A stretch of DNA of 64,000 nucleotides from Albibacillus kandeliae (GTDB lineage Bacteria; Pseudomonadota; Alphaproteobacteria; Rhodobacterales; Rhodobacteraceae), in assembly GCF_003116585.1 (NCBI RefSeq), contig NZ_QEHM01000014.1:1-64000 (forward strand), written 5' to 3'. The translations under genes were made by a program, and so were the position numbers. Under the pieces are notes generated by a model. The model was not told the origin of the DNA. It saw nothing but the letters and a program-made list of their open reading frames with translations, and did not search any database. Shown one piece after another: positions 9,089 to 17,060 of the stretch (the stretch's first letter is position 1; every line of letters starts with the position of its first letter).

Positions 9089-9964
9089 ATGGCTATTGAA
9101 ACAATCGGGGTGATCGGCGCAGGCCAGATGGGCAACGGCATCGCCCACGTGATGGCAGCCGCCGACTACAACGTGCTGATGACCGACATCAGCCAGGAAG
9201 CGCTCGACAAGGCGATGTCCACCATTCAGGGCAACCTGAGCCGCCAGGTCGCACGCGGGAAGATCTCCGAAGAGGCCATGCAGAACGCGCTGTCGCGCAT
9301 CACCACCACGCTCAAGCTGTCAGATCTCGGCTCTGCCGACCTCGTGATCGAGGCCGCGACCGAGCGTGAGAGCGTGAAACAGGCGATCTTCGAAGATCTG
9401 CAGCCGCACCTCAAGCCCGAGACCATCCTGACCTCGAACACCTCTTCGATCTCGATCACCCGACTCGCGAGCCGCACCGACCGCCCCGAGAAATTCATGG
9501 GCTTCCACTTCATGAACCCGGTGCCGGTGATGCAGCTGGTCGAACTGATCCGGGGCATCGCCACCGACGAGGCCACCTACAAGGCCTGTCACGAGGTGGT
9601 CGCAAGGATCGGCAAGACCGCGTCCTCGGCCGAGGACTTCCCGGCCTTCATCGTGAACCGCATCCTGATGCCGATGATCAACGAGGCGGTCTATACGCTC
9701 TACGAGGGCGTCGGTAACGTGAAGAGCATCGACGAGGCGCTCAAGCTGGGCGCGAACCACCCGATGGGTCCGCTTGAGCTGGCCGACTTCATCGGGCTCG
9801 ACACCTGCCTTGCCATCATGAACGTGCTGCACGACGGGCTGGCGGATACCAAGTACCGCCCCTGCCCGCTGCTGACCAAGTACGTCGAGGCCGGCTGGCT
9901 GGGCCGCAAGACCCAGCGTGGCTTCTACGACTACCGCGGCGAAACCCCGGTTCCGACCCGCTGA
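9089..9964 (+). CDS. 3-hydroxybutyryl-CoA dehydrogenase
   Basis: NAD(P)-dependent interconversion of 3-hydroxybutyryl-CoA and acetoacetyl-CoA, in fatty-acid oxidation, butyrate or ethylmalonyl-CoA pathway chemistry. The 291-residue monofunctional enzyme has the dinucleotide motif GVIGAGQMGNGIAHV at residues 6-20, the SNTSSISITRLA segment, the catalytic histidine in GFHFMNPVPVM, and the C-terminal helical domain with GANHPMGPLELADFIGLDT and LGRKTQRGFYDY. It is monocistronic: divergent from the DUF6473 gene and ended by a hairpin at 9973-9992. The symbol would be hbd/paaH; which pathway it serves here is not shown. Confidence 0.94.
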   Translation: MAIETIGVIGAGQMGNGIAHVMAAADYNVLMTDISQEALDKAMSTIQGNLSRQVARGKISEEAMQNALSRITTTLKLSDLGSADLVIEAATERESVKQAIFEDLQPHLKPETILTSNTSSISITRLASRTDRPEKFMGFHFMNPVPVMQLVELIRGIATDEATYKACHEVVARIGKTASSAEDFPAFIVNRILMPMINEAVYTLYEGVGNVKSIDEALKLGANHPMGPLELADFIGLDTCLAIMNVLHDGLADTKYRPCPLLTKYVEAGWLGRKTQRGFYDYRGETPVPTR

Positions 9965-9972
9965 GAACGACG

Positions 9973-9994
9973 CCCGGCGCTCAAGCGCCGGGTT
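9973..9994 (+). terminator. Terminator between 3-hydroxybutyryl-CoA dehydrogenase and hyuB
   Basis: An 8-bp perfect GC stem (9973-9980 with 9985-9992), a 4-nt loop and TTGT follow the dehydrogenase stop by 8 bases. The loop contains the stop codon of the convergent hyuB, so it can act for both. Confidence 0.7.
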
Positions 9995-11546
9995 GTCCGT
10001 ACCCGGCTCCGCCCGAACTTTCGATCACCAGCCGGTCGCCCCGGTCCAGCGTGATCGCCGAGCGTGCCGTCAGGTGCTCGACCTCTCCATTCGCCCTCAG
10101 AACCGTCGCCGCCGATCCGACCGGCGAGCCGCCGCCGTGGGCTCCCTTGGCGACCCGGGCAAAGCGTTCGCCCCGGATCGAGGCCGCGATCCCGTCGGTC
10201 AGCGCCTCGTAGACCCGGCGGATGCCGTCGCCACCCCGGAACTGCCCGGCTCCCCCAGACCCGCGCCTGCGCTCGGCCGAGAGCAGGCGCATCGGAACCA
10301 GCGTTTCCAGTGCCTCGGCGGAGATGTTCATCGCGTTGCCGACATCGGTCGAGATGCCCGAGGCCCCGTCCCTGTAAGGCCCGCCCCCGGCCCCGCCCGC
10401 GACGATCTCGGTCGAGAGGAACGGCTGTCCCTGCGGGTCGCGCCCCGAAAAGGCGATGACATAGGACATGCCGGAATTGGCGGCGGGCATGCGCGCGGCA
10501 TCGGCTTCGGCCAGCGCCTGCAACACGGCGGAGGTGATGCAACGCACCATGTTCATCCGCGCGTTCACCGCCGCCGGTGGCGATGCGTTGACCACGCTGG
10601 CCTCTGGCAGGCGCAACGCGATGCGGCGAAGGATTCCGCCGTTTCGAAGTGCCTCGGGTCCGGCCAGCGTGAGCACTGCGTAGAGCACTGCCGAGAGGGG
10701 ACCGGAGCGCACGCAGTTCACCGGCGCCTTGACCTGCGGAGAGGACCCCTCGAAGTCGGCCGTCAGGCGGCCCTCTGCAATGGTGACCGCCACCTTCGCC
10801 GCGCAGGGGCCGAGCGCCGGGACCGGGTCCAGTTCGTCGGCCCCGAGGAACGGCCCGGAAGGCAGGCGCGCGAGCGTGGCCTCGGTCTCGGCCTCCGCCC
10901 GGTCCAGCAGCGCGGCGACACTTGCCAGGAACTCCGCCGTGCCAAGGTCGGCAGCGATCCGAGCCACGCCCTCGGCCGCCCGGTGTCCGGCGGCGATCTG
11001 GGTTTCGAGATCGCCCATGACAACCTCCGGCGCGCGCGAGGCGGCACGGATCAGGCCCGCGAACTCGCGGCTGAAGGCCCCTTCGCTCCCTGCCTGCATC
11101 GGGGGGAGGCGCAGTCCCTCGTGGTAAATCTCGGTGGCGTCTGGCGGGACCGACCCGGCGCGGCTGCCACCCACGTCCTGATGATGAAGGAGGCTTGCCG
11201 TCAGGGCGACGAGCTGCTCCCCGGCAAAGACCGGCTGCACCAGCGCAATGTCGGGCAGGTGCGTTCCGCCCGAGAAGGGATCGTTGGTGACGAAGATATC
11301 GCCGGGCTTCATCCGGTCCGCCGGGTAGGCGTCGAGGATCGCGCCCACCGTGCCGGGCAAGGCGCCGAGCAGCAGCGGGATCGCTTCGGACAGCGCCAGC
11401 ACCTCGCCATCGCGGGTGAACAGGGCGCAGGACGCGTCCGCCCCCTCGCGCACCACCGGCGAGACAGCGCAGCGCAGCAGGGTCTGTTGCATGACCTCGG
11501 CCAGACCGTCGAGGCGCAGTTGCAGGATGCGCGCGGGGTCACTCAT
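9981..11546 (-). CDS. hyuB: Hydantoinase B/oxoprolinase family protein
   Basis: Large partner of an ATP-dependent hydantoinase/oxoprolinase-type enzyme that opens five-membered imide or lactam rings. The 521-residue protein shows RLDGLAEVMQ, the GDIFVTNDPFSGGTHLPD signature near residue 90, NCVRSGPLSAVLYAVL, and the C-terminal GGAGGGPYRDGASG and GSGGAGQFRGGDG blocks. The start at 11546 (MSDPARILQ) forms an ATGA overlap with the hyuA stop; longer in-frame starts would lie inside hyuA. The substrate is unknown. It is the last gene of the allA-hyuA-hyuB set. Confidence 0.9.
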   Translation of the reverse strand: MSDPARILQLRLDGLAEVMQQTLLRCAVSPVVREGADASCALFTRDGEVLALSEAIPLLLGALPGTVGAILDAYPADRMKPGDIFVTNDPFSGGTHLPDIALVQPVFAGEQLVALTASLLHHQDVGGSRAGSVPPDATEIYHEGLRLPPMQAGSEGAFSREFAGLIRAASRAPEVVMGDLETQIAAGHRAAEGVARIAADLGTAEFLASVAALLDRAEAETEATLARLPSGPFLGADELDPVPALGPCAAKVAVTIAEGRLTADFEGSSPQVKAPVNCVRSGPLSAVLYAVLTLAGPEALRNGGILRRIALRLPEASVVNASPPAAVNARMNMVRCITSAVLQALAEADAARMPAANSGMSYVIAFSGRDPQGQPFLSTEIVAGGAGGGPYRDGASGISTDVGNAMNISAEALETLVPMRLLSAERRRGSGGAGQFRGGDGIRRVYEALTDGIAASIRGERFARVAKGAHGGGSPVGSAATVLRANGEVEHLTARSAITLDRGDRLVIESSGGAGYGQPGA

Positions 11547-13324
11547 GATGCGATCCTTTCCAACAGGGAATCGCCGTCGCCCGGAACGAGGCGCCAGCCC
11601 TCGGGCACCCAGACCACCCCTGCCGCGGTCGCCACCGCGCCCGGACCCGGCGATGTGGCGGAGGGGACGCCGGGAAAGAGCGCTCGCGGCGCATCGCGCC
11701 ATGCGATCACGTGGAACAGGTGCCCGGGCCCGGGCGGCGCGATCCCGTAGGCGGCGGCATAGGCCTCAGCGAATGCCGTCAGGATCTCCTCGCCGGAGGC
11801 GGGCCGTTCGTGGAAACGCAGCGGAAAGGGATGCATGGGGCGTCGCGCCGCCAGCGCCAGCGACCAGACCGTCAGGCCCGGCGCATCGGCCAGCCTTGCG
11901 TCCAGATCCGTCAGCAGTTTCTCAAGCGTTGCCGGAGTCAGGTCTGCCAGCGGCGTATCGACAGCAACGCGGGCTTCGGCCCGGCGGGTCGACAGCGCCA
12001 GCCCCGTCGCGCCAGCGGCAGCGGGAGCGTCAGGCAGCGTTACCCGGTCGAGGCCCTTCGCCTGAGCCACACCGGCGGCAAGAAGTGCGCCGGTGCCGCC
12101 CATCACCACCAGTCGGGCGCGGGTCGGGTCGACGTTGCGGCGGGTGGCGAAGCGGGTCAGTTCGGCGGCCATCTCGGCCTCCGCCGAGGCCACGATGCGC
12201 TGCGCCGCCTCTTCCGGTGTCGTGCCGATGGAGGCGGCGATCGTGGCGAGGCGATCCGGCTGCCCCTCCTGCAACCGGCCCAACAGGCAGAGCGCATCGT
12301 CCAGCGTGGCCACGCCCTCCGCCCCATCGAACCGCAGTCGGCCGCCCTCGGCCCGCACCGCGCGGGACCCGCCGAGCGCGACACTTGCCATGTCCGCCGT
12401 CGTCATCCGCAGCGGCACCCCGGCGAGGCTGCCCTGCGGCTCGCTGATCACCTCTCCCCCGCGCGAGAGGGAGATATCCGCGCTCTGCGAGCCGATATCG
12501 ACGGCAAGGGTTGCCTCGTCTGACAGGGCGGCCGCCGCGCGCGCCGCGGCCGCCGGGGCCCCCGCCAGCACCCTAGCGCGCTCAGCCTCTGCCGTTGCGG
12601 CGGGTACGAGCACCCCCTGCCCGTCGCCATAGAGCAGAGGACCGGAAAACCCGCGCGCCACGAGTTCGGTAGAAAGCGCCCGCATATCCGCCGCCGCCGT
12701 GGCCGAAAGCCAGGCATCCAGCAGGGTGGAAACCGTGCGTTCGTACTCGCGGGGGGCAGGATCGACCCGATGGGACAGCGAGACCGTGACGCCGGGCAGG
12801 CTCGCCGCCAGGGCTTGGGCGACCTCTTCCTCGTGGGTGGAATTGACATGGGCGAACAGCAGGCAGACCGCGATCGCCTCGGCCCCGGCGGCCCGGATCG
12901 CGGCGATGGCGGCGGCGAGGCCCTCCTGATCAAGCGGTTCGATCTCGGCCCCCTCGGCATCGAGACGACCGCTGACTTCGTGGATCGCCGTATCCTCGAC
13001 AAGGAAGCGTGGTGCGGGTGATTGCGCGACAGGGTCATAGAGGGCGACGCGGTTCTGCCGCCCCAGTTGCAACGTGTCGGCAAACCCGCGCGTAGTGATC
13101 AGCGCCGTGCGGGCCGGTCGCCGGGCCAGAAGTGCATTCAGCGGGGCGGTGGTGACGATCCGCACGTCCTCCAACTCCGCCGCGTCGAGGGCGAGCTGCT
13201 CCAGCGCCTTGGCCAGCACCTCCGCCGGTTCGCCCGAGGGCAGTTTGACGATCCGTGCCCCGGTGTCGTCCCAGGCCAGCGCGTCGGTGAAGCGCGCGCC
13301 GAAGTCGATGGCCAGCCGTGTCAT
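11543..13324 (-). CDS. hyuA: Hydantoinase A/oxoprolinase family protein with altered nucleotide motifs
   Basis: The 593-residue partner of HyuB, with Hydant_A_N and hydantoinase A domains. Family landmarks are TTRGFADTLQLGRQNRVALYD, DQEGLAAAI, AVCLLFAHVN and HRVDPAPREYERTVSTLLDAWL. Two sites that in this ASKHA-like family normally read DxGGTFTD and DMGGTSTD are here DFGARFTD (residues 7-14) and DIGSQSAD (276-283), so the glycine/threonine pattern of the phosphate-binding loops is changed. It is also shorter than the usual about 690 residues. The start at 13324 overlaps the allA stop as ATGA. Whether it still uses ATP is open. Confidence 0.85.
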   Translation of the reverse strand: MTRLAIDFGARFTDALAWDDTGARIVKLPSGEPAEVLAKALEQLALDAAELEDVRIVTTAPLNALLARRPARTALITTRGFADTLQLGRQNRVALYDPVAQSPAPRFLVEDTAIHEVSGRLDAEGAEIEPLDQEGLAAAIAAIRAAGAEAIAVCLLFAHVNSTHEEEVAQALAASLPGVTVSLSHRVDPAPREYERTVSTLLDAWLSATAAADMRALSTELVARGFSGPLLYGDGQGVLVPAATAEAERARVLAGAPAAAARAAAALSDEATLAVDIGSQSADISLSRGGEVISEPQGSLAGVPLRMTTADMASVALGGSRAVRAEGGRLRFDGAEGVATLDDALCLLGRLQEGQPDRLATIAASIGTTPEEAAQRIVASAEAEMAAELTRFATRRNVDPTRARLVVMGGTGALLAAGVAQAKGLDRVTLPDAPAAAGATGLALSTRRAEARVAVDTPLADLTPATLEKLLTDLDARLADAPGLTVWSLALAARRPMHPFPLRFHERPASGEEILTAFAEAYAAAYGIAPPGPGHLFHVIAWRDAPRALFPGVPSATSPGPGAVATAAGVVWVPEGWRLVPGDGDSLLERIAS

Positions 13325-13812
13325 GCGGCGGGCCATGCGATATCGACCGGCGCGGCAAGATCGTGGAACTCGGTATCGCCGACCCCCTCGGCGCTTTTCC
13401 ACATCAGCGAGGCAAAGCAGGCAGGCTGGTCCAGCGCGACAATCCCGTGATGCCAGAGCCCCGGCGCGTAGGTCACGACATCCTGTGGCCCGGCGACAAA
13501 GGCCAGCGGCGCGCCTTCCGGCCCATCGGGCCAGACCGCGACCAGCCAGCGCGCCACCCCCATCGGGCAGAACAGTTGCGCCGACCACGGATGCCGCTCG
13601 AGCCGCGACGCCCGCAGCGGCAGCGCATCGGGCGCGACCTCGTAGAAATCCAGTGCCGGTTCGGCGGCCTCCGGCAAGGTTCGGAACCGGGTCTCGGACT
13701 TGGACAGGCGCACCGCCCCGTCGCGGATGGTCTTGACCGCGCCAAGCCCCGGTCGGGCCACGTGACCGAAGGGTGCAAAGGTATCCGGCGTGAGAGGGCG
13801 GGTCTGGATCAT
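13321..13812 (-). CDS. Ureidoglycolate lyase-like protein (AllA family)
   Basis: AllA splits ureidoglycolate to glyoxylate and urea in allantoin degradation. The 163-residue protein begins with the family-like segment MIQTRPLTPDTFAPFGHV, followed by LERHPWSAQLFCPMG, a conserved PDG turn and the YAPGLWHHGIVAL motif, as expected of the cupin-like AllA fold. Its stop overlaps the hyuA start by four bases, so the pair is translationally coupled. No allantoinase or allantoicase is present nearby, so the physiological substrate may differ from ureidoglycolate (inference). Confidence 0.82.
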   Translation of the reverse strand: MIQTRPLTPDTFAPFGHVARPGLGAVKTIRDGAVRLSKSETRFRTLPEAAEPALDFYEVAPDALPLRASRLERHPWSAQLFCPMGVARWLVAVWPDGPEGAPLAFVAGPQDVVTYAPGLWHHGIVALDQPACFASLMWKSAEGVGDTEFHDLAAPVDIAWPAA

Positions 13813-13942
13813 GGGCGGCCCTTTCGAGTCGAGATGCTTTAGGCTTGAACCATGTGACTATCGCGCTGCCCGCCACGCGAGGCAACCTGTTGGTGCGGAT
13901 CGCTTTTGCCTTTCTACCTTCGAAACCGTCGCCGCCCTACGA

Positions 13943-15340
13943 TCAGGCCAGCACGTAGGCAAAGAACAGGACCCAGGCGGAGAGCAGCAGCAGCACGGCA
14001 GCGACGTAGCCCGCATTCCAGCGTACGCCGACATGGGCCGCGCTGACCCCGCCGAAAGACCCGATCAGTAGCGTGGTCGCCGTGAAAGGCGAGCTTGCAC
14101 CGCTGATCGCCCAGCCCGAAACGATGGCGGTGACGATGGCGGCGGGCGGTACGCCCAGCGCGTCGGCGGTCGGGATGGAGGGCGCCAGCAGCGTGACCGC
14201 GAGGATCGGGTTCATGCCAAGCTGCCCCAGCAGCGGGATCAGCCAGACCAGCGCCACAAGGATCACCCCCGCGGGCAAGGCACCGAGGTCGAGACCCGCA
14301 GCCGCGATCACCGGGGCAAGCACGGGCGCGCCCACTGTCCCGATGAAGCCCGCCATCATCAGCAGCGTCAGCTCGCCCTTGTAGCCCGGCAGGTCATGGG
14401 TGAGGTAACGCCGGATGCGCGGTCCCGGTTCGGCCCCGGGCGCACCGCCGCGCCACTGGATCAGCGCCCAGATCGTCGAGATCAGCGGCACCTCAACCAT
14501 CACGATGCCGACGATCCTGATGCCCGTCGCCTCGTGCAGGGTGAAGACAGTGATCCCCATCAGCGCCAGCAGGAACAAGAGCGGCAGCATCAGCGCCCAG
14601 CTTCCCTCCTGCGGTTTGCGAACGACCGGCGCGGACAGGCGGGGTTTGAATATGGTGTCGAGCGCCCAGCCCGTCGCCATCAGGATGACCGAGGCTCCAA
14701 GCCCGGGCAGGACCGCATCAGACCAGCGTGCGTCCGGGATCAGCGCAGTTGTGATCGCCATTGCAAAGGCCAGCGGCGACCAGGGGAGCGAGGCGACGAA
14801 ACCGCGCTGGATCGCCAGCAGCATGCGCCGCGTCCGGTGCGAACGGATCACCGGGTCGGGTTCGGTCGCCGCACTGGTCGAGGCGAGGCTGCCCAGCAGC
14901 GAGATCGCCCCGTAGTTCAGCAGAAGCGCAAAGAGATGGCCCCCGGCGGTCAGCGCGGCATAGCGGCGGCCGGGCGGCTGCGCGGCAAGGAAGATGCCGC
15001 CCGCGCGGATCGCGGGCGAGGTCTCGGCCACGTTGCGCAGGGTCGAGAGCGCGGTGAAGAAAGCCGCGATGAAGGCCGAGGAACGCAGCGCGCGCACCGT
15101 GGTGTCCCACCACACGTCAGGATGGGTCAGTGCCAGCAGGAGCACCAGCGCCACCCCGACCCCGACGAAGACCCGACGTGCGTTGCGGACCCGGAAGAAC
15201 AGGACGACGAGGACGAGCAATGTCAGCCCGGGGATCAGCGGATCGAACAGGTCGCTCCCCCATTCCGAGGTCGCCACCATGATCGTGAGCAGGATGAGCA
15301 GAAGGGCGGTGCAGCGATCCAGAAGCTGGGCGGATACCAT
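13943..15340 (-). CDS. Multi-pass inner-membrane transporter-like protein, family uncertain
   Basis: A 465-residue, strongly hydrophobic protein with about 11-12 predicted membrane segments in two halves. Conserved-looking loops are the ALLLNYGAISLLGSLAS block and, near the C terminus, GMNPILAVTLL with SGWAISGASSPFTATTLLIG, a Ser/Gly/Thr-rich re-entrant-like stretch as in SLC13/ion-transporter-superfamily and TRAP large subunits. I do not recognise an exact family. It lies on the same strand upstream of allA-hyuA-hyuB with a 130-bp gap, so it may import the compound those enzymes act on (inference from position). Confidence 0.6.
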   Translation of the reverse strand: MVSAQLLDRCTALLLILLTIMVATSEWGSDLFDPLIPGLTLLVLVVLFFRVRNARRVFVGVGVALVLLLALTHPDVWWDTTVRALRSSAFIAAFFTALSTLRNVAETSPAIRAGGIFLAAQPPGRRYAALTAGGHLFALLLNYGAISLLGSLASTSAATEPDPVIRSHRTRRMLLAIQRGFVASLPWSPLAFAMAITTALIPDARWSDAVLPGLGASVILMATGWALDTIFKPRLSAPVVRKPQEGSWALMLPLLFLLALMGITVFTLHEATGIRIVGIVMVEVPLISTIWALIQWRGGAPGAEPGPRIRRYLTHDLPGYKGELTLLMMAGFIGTVGAPVLAPVIAAAGLDLGALPAGVILVALVWLIPLLGQLGMNPILAVTLLAPSIPTADALGVPPAAIVTAIVSGWAISGASSPFTATTLLIGSFGGVSAAHVGVRWNAGYVAAVLLLLSAWVLFFAYVLA

Positions 15341-15531
15341 CGAACGTGTCCCGAGTGGCGCGGATCCGGCCCGCGCGGTGCGGGCCTAGTCCAAACCGGG
15401 AAAGTGAACAAGGCAACCCCGCGTCCCGTTTTTTGCTTTGTGATCACAAGCTGTCCGGAGCGCCCGGTTTGCGTGCAGACTGCGATCTTGAGGGGACGCT
15501 CACGGCGCCTGTTCCGCGCGACCTCGCAAAG

Positions 15532-15550
15532 TGATAGAGATTTCCTATCA
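15532..15550. promoter_or_regulatory. LysR-type operator candidate in front of the regulator gene
   Basis: A perfect inverted repeat TGATAG-N7-CTATCA ends 25 bases before the LysR start codon. It has the ATAG-N7-CTAT shape used by OxyR-class LysR dimers. The same half-site recurs twice in the fdsG leader, so autoregulation plus fds control by the product is the simplest reading. Confidence 0.6.
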
Positions 15551-15575
15551 AATGAGCCAGGTGTGAGAGCCAATA

Positions 15576-16466
15576 ATGATCAACAAGCTTGAAATGCTGA
15601 TCGCCCTGTCCAAGGAACATCACTTCGGACGCGCGGCCGAAAGCCTTGGCATCACCCAGCCTACGCTCTCGACCGGCATTCGCCAGCTTGAAGACCATCT
15701 CGGGGTCAAACTGGTGCAGCGGGGCTCGCGCTTTGGCGGGTTCACCCCGGAGGGTCAGAGGGCGCTGGTCATGGCGCGGCGCATCGTCAGCGACGCCCGC
15801 CGCCTGCGCGACGAGATGCGCTTCTCGCACGAGGGACTTTCGGGGCAGATCCGGCTGGCGGTCATTCCCACGGCCCTGACCTGGGCCTCGCACCTGGCCA
15901 GCCGCTTCAACGCATTGCACCCCAACGTGGGCTTTTCGATCCTGTCGCGGAACTCGCAGGAAATCCTCTCGCGCATCGAAGATCTCGAGGCGGACGCGGG
16001 CATCACCTACCTCGACAACGAACCGCTCGGGCGCGTGGCCAGCACGCCGCTCTACCGGGAGACCTACACGCTGATCTGCAGCGAGACCCATCCGCTGGCC
16101 GCCCGAACCTCGATCTCGTGGAGCGAAATCGCCGGGCTCAAGCTGTGCCTGCTGACACCGGACATGCAGAACCGCAGGATCATCAACCGCAATTTCATGG
16201 AGGCCGGGCTGGCCCCGCCCTCCATGATCGAATCCAACTCGACCGTTGTGCTTGTTTCAAACGTGGTGAACGGCGACTGGGTCACCATCCTGCCCGATGA
16301 CATCGCCGGGTTTCTGACGGCTGGCAAACCGGTGCGGGTGATCCCGCTGCGCGAGGGAGTCTCAGCGCGCATGGTCGGGCTGGTCGCCCAGTATCAGGAA
16401 CCCCACACGCCGGTTCTGCAGGAGTTGTTCGACGTGGCGCATCAGATCGCTCGGACGGGCGAATGA
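15576..16466 (+). CDS. LysR-family transcriptional regulator, probable fds operon regulator
   Basis: A 296-residue LysR protein with an N-terminal winged helix (HHFGRAAESLGITQPTLSTGIRQLEDHLG, recognition helix around residues 28-40) and a substrate-binding domain with the usual two-lobed pattern. It precedes fdsG on the same strand by 105 bp, the position occupied by regulators of NAD-dependent formate dehydrogenase in other bacteria. Matching half-sites lie upstream of both its own start and fdsG. Formate or a related carboxylate as inducer is an inference. It is divergent from the transporter gene, which it might also control. Confidence 0.85.
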   Translation: MINKLEMLIALSKEHHFGRAAESLGITQPTLSTGIRQLEDHLGVKLVQRGSRFGGFTPEGQRALVMARRIVSDARRLRDEMRFSHEGLSGQIRLAVIPTALTWASHLASRFNALHPNVGFSILSRNSQEILSRIEDLEADAGITYLDNEPLGRVASTPLYRETYTLICSETHPLAARTSISWSEIAGLKLCLLTPDMQNRRIINRNFMEAGLAPPSMIESNSTVVLVSNVVNGDWVTILPDDIAGFLTAGKPVRVIPLREGVSARMVGLVAQYQEPHTPVLQELFDVAHQIARTGE

Positions 16467-16477
16467 GCCGGTATCTT

Positions 16478-16528
16478 TGATAGAGAACTTCAATCGTCTG
16501 ACGGAATCGCAGTATTGAAACGCTATCA
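16478..16528. promoter_or_regulatory. Candidate tetramer operator upstream of fdsG
   Basis: TGATAG at 16478-16483 and its reverse complement CTATCA at 16523-16528 form the outer ends of a symmetric 51-bp region. The inner partners expected at N7 spacing (16491-16496 and 16510-16515) are degenerate. The four half-sites would sit at 11-, 21- and 11-13-bp steps, as for a LysR tetramer touching two dimer sites about three helical turns apart. Confidence 0.55.
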
Positions 16529-16571
16529 CTCCGTCCGTTAGAAACAGCCAGTTCTATCGCCGGAGTCGCCA

Positions 16572-17060
16572 ATGCCTCAGCCATCCGCCGTGCCGCTTCC
16601 CTTGCCCGATGCGCAAGAGATCCAGGCGCTGATCGACAGCCAGCTTCATCTCGAAGGCCCGTTGCTGCCCATCTTCCACGCGTTGCAGGCAGCCTTTGGC
16701 TACATCCCCGAGAGCGCGATCCCGATGATCGCGTCGGCGCTGAACATCACCGGTGCCGAGGTGCATGGCGTGATGAGTTTCTACCATGATTTCAGAACCG
16801 TGCCTGCCGGTCGCCGGGTGCTCAAGATCTGCCGGTCAGAGGCCTGTCAGGCGGTGGGAGGCGACGTGATGGCCGAGGCGGTGCTGAAGAAGCACAGGCT
16901 CGACTGGCACCAGACCACCCGTGACGGCGCGTTGACGGTCGAGCCGGTCTATTGCCTCGGGCTCTGCGCCTGTGGCCCCGCCGCGATGATGGACGGCAAG
17001 GTGATCGGGCGACTCGACGAGGCCGGAATGGACCGCATTCTGACGGAGGCCGGGGCATGA
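16572..17060 (+). CDS. fdsG: NAD-dependent formate dehydrogenase gamma subunit
   Basis: The 162-residue NuoE-like subunit carries one [2Fe-2S] cluster in the diaphorase arm of the soluble molybdenum formate dehydrogenase. The ligands are visible as Cys87, Cys92 (ICRSEACQ) and Cys128, Cys132 (YCLGLCACGP). The preceding helical part with GYIPESAIPMIASALNI and EVHGVMSFYHDF is typical of the thioredoxin-like NuoE fold. Its stop overlaps the fdsB start (ATGA). It opens the fds operon, 105 bp after the regulator gene. Confidence 0.95.
   Translation: MPQPSAVPLPLPDAQEIQALIDSQLHLEGPLLPIFHALQAAFGYIPESAIPMIASALNITGAEVHGVMSFYHDFRTVPAGRRVLKICRSEACQAVGGDVMAEAVLKKHRLDWHQTTRDGALTVEPVYCLGLCACGPAAMMDGKVIGRLDEAGMDRILTEAGA

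Noticed and set aside
11543-13885. A longer hyuA reading frame starting at 13885
   Set aside because: The extra 187 residues are the out-of-frame shadow of the AllA-like gene; the ATG at 13324 overlaps the allA stop as ATGA and begins the conserved domain.
16952-17056. An extended fdsB start 35 codons upstream
   Set aside because: It would overlap the fdsG cluster-binding region; the ATGA junction at 17057 and family alignment support the shorter form.
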